NCBI GenBank assembly: GCA_023413135.1
Contig: JAEZQK010000011.1
Coordinates: forward strand, 1-14,798
DNA length: 14,798 bases
Direction: 5' to 3'
Origin: Bacillota bacterium
GTDB lineage: Bacteria > Bacillota > Clostridia > Christensenellales > Aristaeellaceae
In this document: one piece after another, positions 13,405 to 14,798 of the stretch
Position numbering within the stretch: position 1 is the first letter of the stretch
How the letters are laid out: the number at the start of each line of letters is the position of its first letter
Notes under the pieces: generated by a model
Database searches by the model: none
What the model was told of the DNA's origin: nothing
Seen by the model: only the letters and a program-made list of their open reading frames with translations
Position numbers and translations under genes: made by a program

Positions 13405-14798
13405 TTATAAGTTTTCGTTGGTATCGGTGGGCGGGGTTTGGCCAGCGGGGGGATTGCCTGCATGGCGGGCGGTCCTTGACTGACGGGTGGTATTGTTCAG
13501 CGCGCTGCCATGCTGGGTGGTACCGCCTTGTCCTTCGGGGGCAGCAGAGCTTCCTTGTGCCTCCGGTCTAAAGGAAGCGGGAGGCTGAGCTCCGGGTTGT
13601 GTGCCTGTGGGCCGTGCGAACGCGCTGGGCTGCTGGCCGGGCCGCGCCGCAGGTGCAGCTCCGGGCTGGGCAGGCCGTGTACCTGCCGGACGCTGGGCTG
13701 CGCCTGTAGGCTGGGTAGGCGCCGGCCGCTGGCTATAGGGAGAAGTGCTGCCGGGTGTTTGCGGCCTTTGCGCTCCGGTGGGGGGCATGGGTGCGTTGGT
13801 GGCGCGGGCATAAGGCCTTGCGCCGCTTTGCGGATTCTGCGGCATGGCTGCCCTGCGCTGCGCGGCCCGTGCAGCGGCCTTGCGTTTGTTGGACTTATGC
13901 AGTGCGTAGGCGTACAAGCCACCAAAGCCACCCAACAGCGTTACACCCAATCCCAGCCATATGAAGCTGGGGCTGTCCGACTGCGTTTCCACCGGGGGCT
14001 CCGTAGGCAGGGGCTCGAAGGTTGCAAGGGGCTCCGGCGTAGGACTGGGAGACGGAGTGGGCAGGGGATCCGGCGTTGCGTAAGGATCGAAAGGCTCATA
14101 GGTGGCGTTCAATCCCGTGTTCGGATTGGTCCAGGTGCCCACGTTCCAATCCTCCGGAGAGGTGGGGGAATTATTGCTATTGTTTCCGCTGTTGTTATTA
14201 TTATTGTTTCCGGTATTTCCTGTGCCGCCCTGGTTATATTCGGGGCTTTGCAGGAAATCCTCCAGCTCGGCCAGGGTGAGTACATGGAAGTAATCGCCGG
14301 AAATATAGCCTTCCCTGCCGGCCTGGTTCACTTTATACCAGGTCTTTCCGTCCACCTGGGTGCTGCTCAGCACCAAGGCAAAGGCATAGTTGTTCAATGT
14401 TCCGATCTTGGTCCCGCCTGGAGTGGAACGGAAATTGACGCTGCCGCTGGACACGGTTACATAGCCGTAGCTGGAAGGGCTGTCCTGGTTAAGCGGCGGC
14501 AAAGTAGCTGCCGGCGTGGGTGTGGGGGTATTCAGGGAGTTCAGGTACGCTTCCGTCTCCTCGCGGGAGAGCCAGCGCAGCTGGTCGGCCCGGATATAGC
14601 CCCACTGGCCGGCATACTGAACGATATTCCAGGCTACGCCATCCAGGTATTCCTGACCGCTGACATACACCACCACGTTCTTGGCCAGCATGTTGACCAG
14701 CATGCTGTTGGGGTCTGCCGCGCCGCGCATGGGCACGTTATCGCCCAGGGTGGCGGCATAGCCGCTGTGCTGGGCAGGCGCCGGGCTGGGCGTGGGGG
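13405..14798 (-). CDS. Membrane-anchored SH3b protein with Pro-rich stalk and disordered tail (5' end outside window)
   Basis: The frame is open to the right edge, so the N-terminus is missing; 463 residues are seen, numbered here from the first complete codon. It begins in a PTPSPAPA linker, then a first SH3b domain (about 31-76, with WGYIRADQLRWL), a PTPTPAA linker, a second SH3b (about 111-172, VNFRSTPGG, WYKV, GYISGDYF), an Asn/Gly tract (about 190-210), a Thr/Pro stalk (PTPSPSPTPEP), one transmembrane helix (about 277-299, FIWLGLGVTLLGGFGG) and a Lys/Arg-rich stop-transfer (KSNKRKAAARAAQRRAA). The remaining ~145 residues are Pro, Ala, Gln, Gly and Thr with scattered Arg and no fold. The basic residues after the helix put the tail in the cytosol and the SH3b part outside. 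A GTG at 14736 is only an internal codon. Likely a wall-binding envelope protein; exact role unknown. Confidence 0.85.
   Translation of the reverse strand, partial: PTPSPAPAQHSGYAATLGDNVPMRGAADPNSMLVNMLAKNVVVYVSGQEYLDGVAWNIVQYAGQWGYIRADQLRWLSREETEAYLNSLNTPTPTPAATLPPLNQDSPSSYGYVTVSSGSVNFRSTPGGTKIGTLNNYAFALVLSSTQVDGKTWYKVNQAGREGYISGDYFHVLTLAELEDFLQSPEYNQGGTGNTGNNNNNNSGNNSNNSPTSPEDWNVGTWTNPNTGLNATYEPFDPYATPDPLPTPSPSPTPEPLATFEPLPTEPPVETQSDSPSFIWLGLGVTLLGGFGGLYAYALHKSNKRKAAARAAQRRAAMPQNPQSGARPYARATNAPMPPTGAQRPQTPGSTSPYSQRPAPTQPTGAAQRPAGTRPAQPGAAPAARPGQQPSAFARPTGTQPGAQPPASFRPEAQGSSAAPEGQGGTTQHGSALNNTTRQSRTARHAGNPPAGQTPPTDTNENL

Noticed and set aside
1..14798. CRISPR array, tRNA, rRNA, phage or defence genes
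   Set aside because: No regular spaced repeats, no tRNA-like cloverleaf ending, and no protein motifs of such systems were seen. The SNF2 protein alone, without a defence partner, is not enough to call a defence island.

Overview
The window is GC-rich bacterial DNA with compact genes, strong AGGAGG-type ribosome binding sites, sigma-A type promoters, intrinsic terminators and signal-peptide/SH3b surface proteins. Together these point to a low-complexity-genome Firmicute of class Clostridia; a Christensenellales-like gut lineage is my guess from the protein families, not something the sequence proves. No rRNA, tRNA, CRISPR array, phage gene, transposase or integrase is visible. Eleven protein genes are supported, one of them cut by the right edge.

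Left part (1-3882): a gene-free flank made largely of an inverted pair of a ~100-bp repeat, then a minus-strand operon of three paralogous M42 metallo-aminopeptidases (550-3605) driven by a very good promoter at 3654-3682. The three genes overlap or nearly touch, and each keeps its own Shine-Dalgarno.

Middle (3883-9830): a plus-strand run of four closely spaced genes: a SWIM/SNF2 helicase-like ATPase, an SRAP (HMCES/YedK-type) abasic-site protein, a DUF1015 protein and an FMN-reductase-fold flavoprotein with a four-cysteine motif. The first two together look like a DNA-repair pair; the last two are metabolic or unknown and may simply share the transcript.

Right of centre (9831-12273): a ~315-bp gene-free gap holding a MITE-like nested palindrome, then two minus-strand genes with separate promoters: an RluA-type pseudouridine synthase, and an orphan MetQ/NlpA-type substrate-binding protein that unusually lacks a lipobox cysteine and has no cysteine or internal methionine at all. 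Its terminator abuts the rluA promoter, and its own promoter (TTGACA-17-TATTAT) makes a ~165-nt leader.

Right end (12274-14798): two convergent cell-envelope genes, a secreted four-repeat SH3b protein (plus) with a textbook terminator, and a membrane-anchored SH3b protein (minus, 5' end outside the window) with a Pro-rich stalk, an Asn tract, one transmembrane helix and a long disordered cytoplasmic tail. A third copy of the ~100-bp repeat and a GC hairpin lie between them.

The items most worth a second look are the sulfur-free, non-lipidated MetQ-like protein, the SNF2-SRAP pairing, the triple M42 cassette, and the two families of non-coding repeats. I do not see an obvious defence system or other clearly new multi-gene machine.
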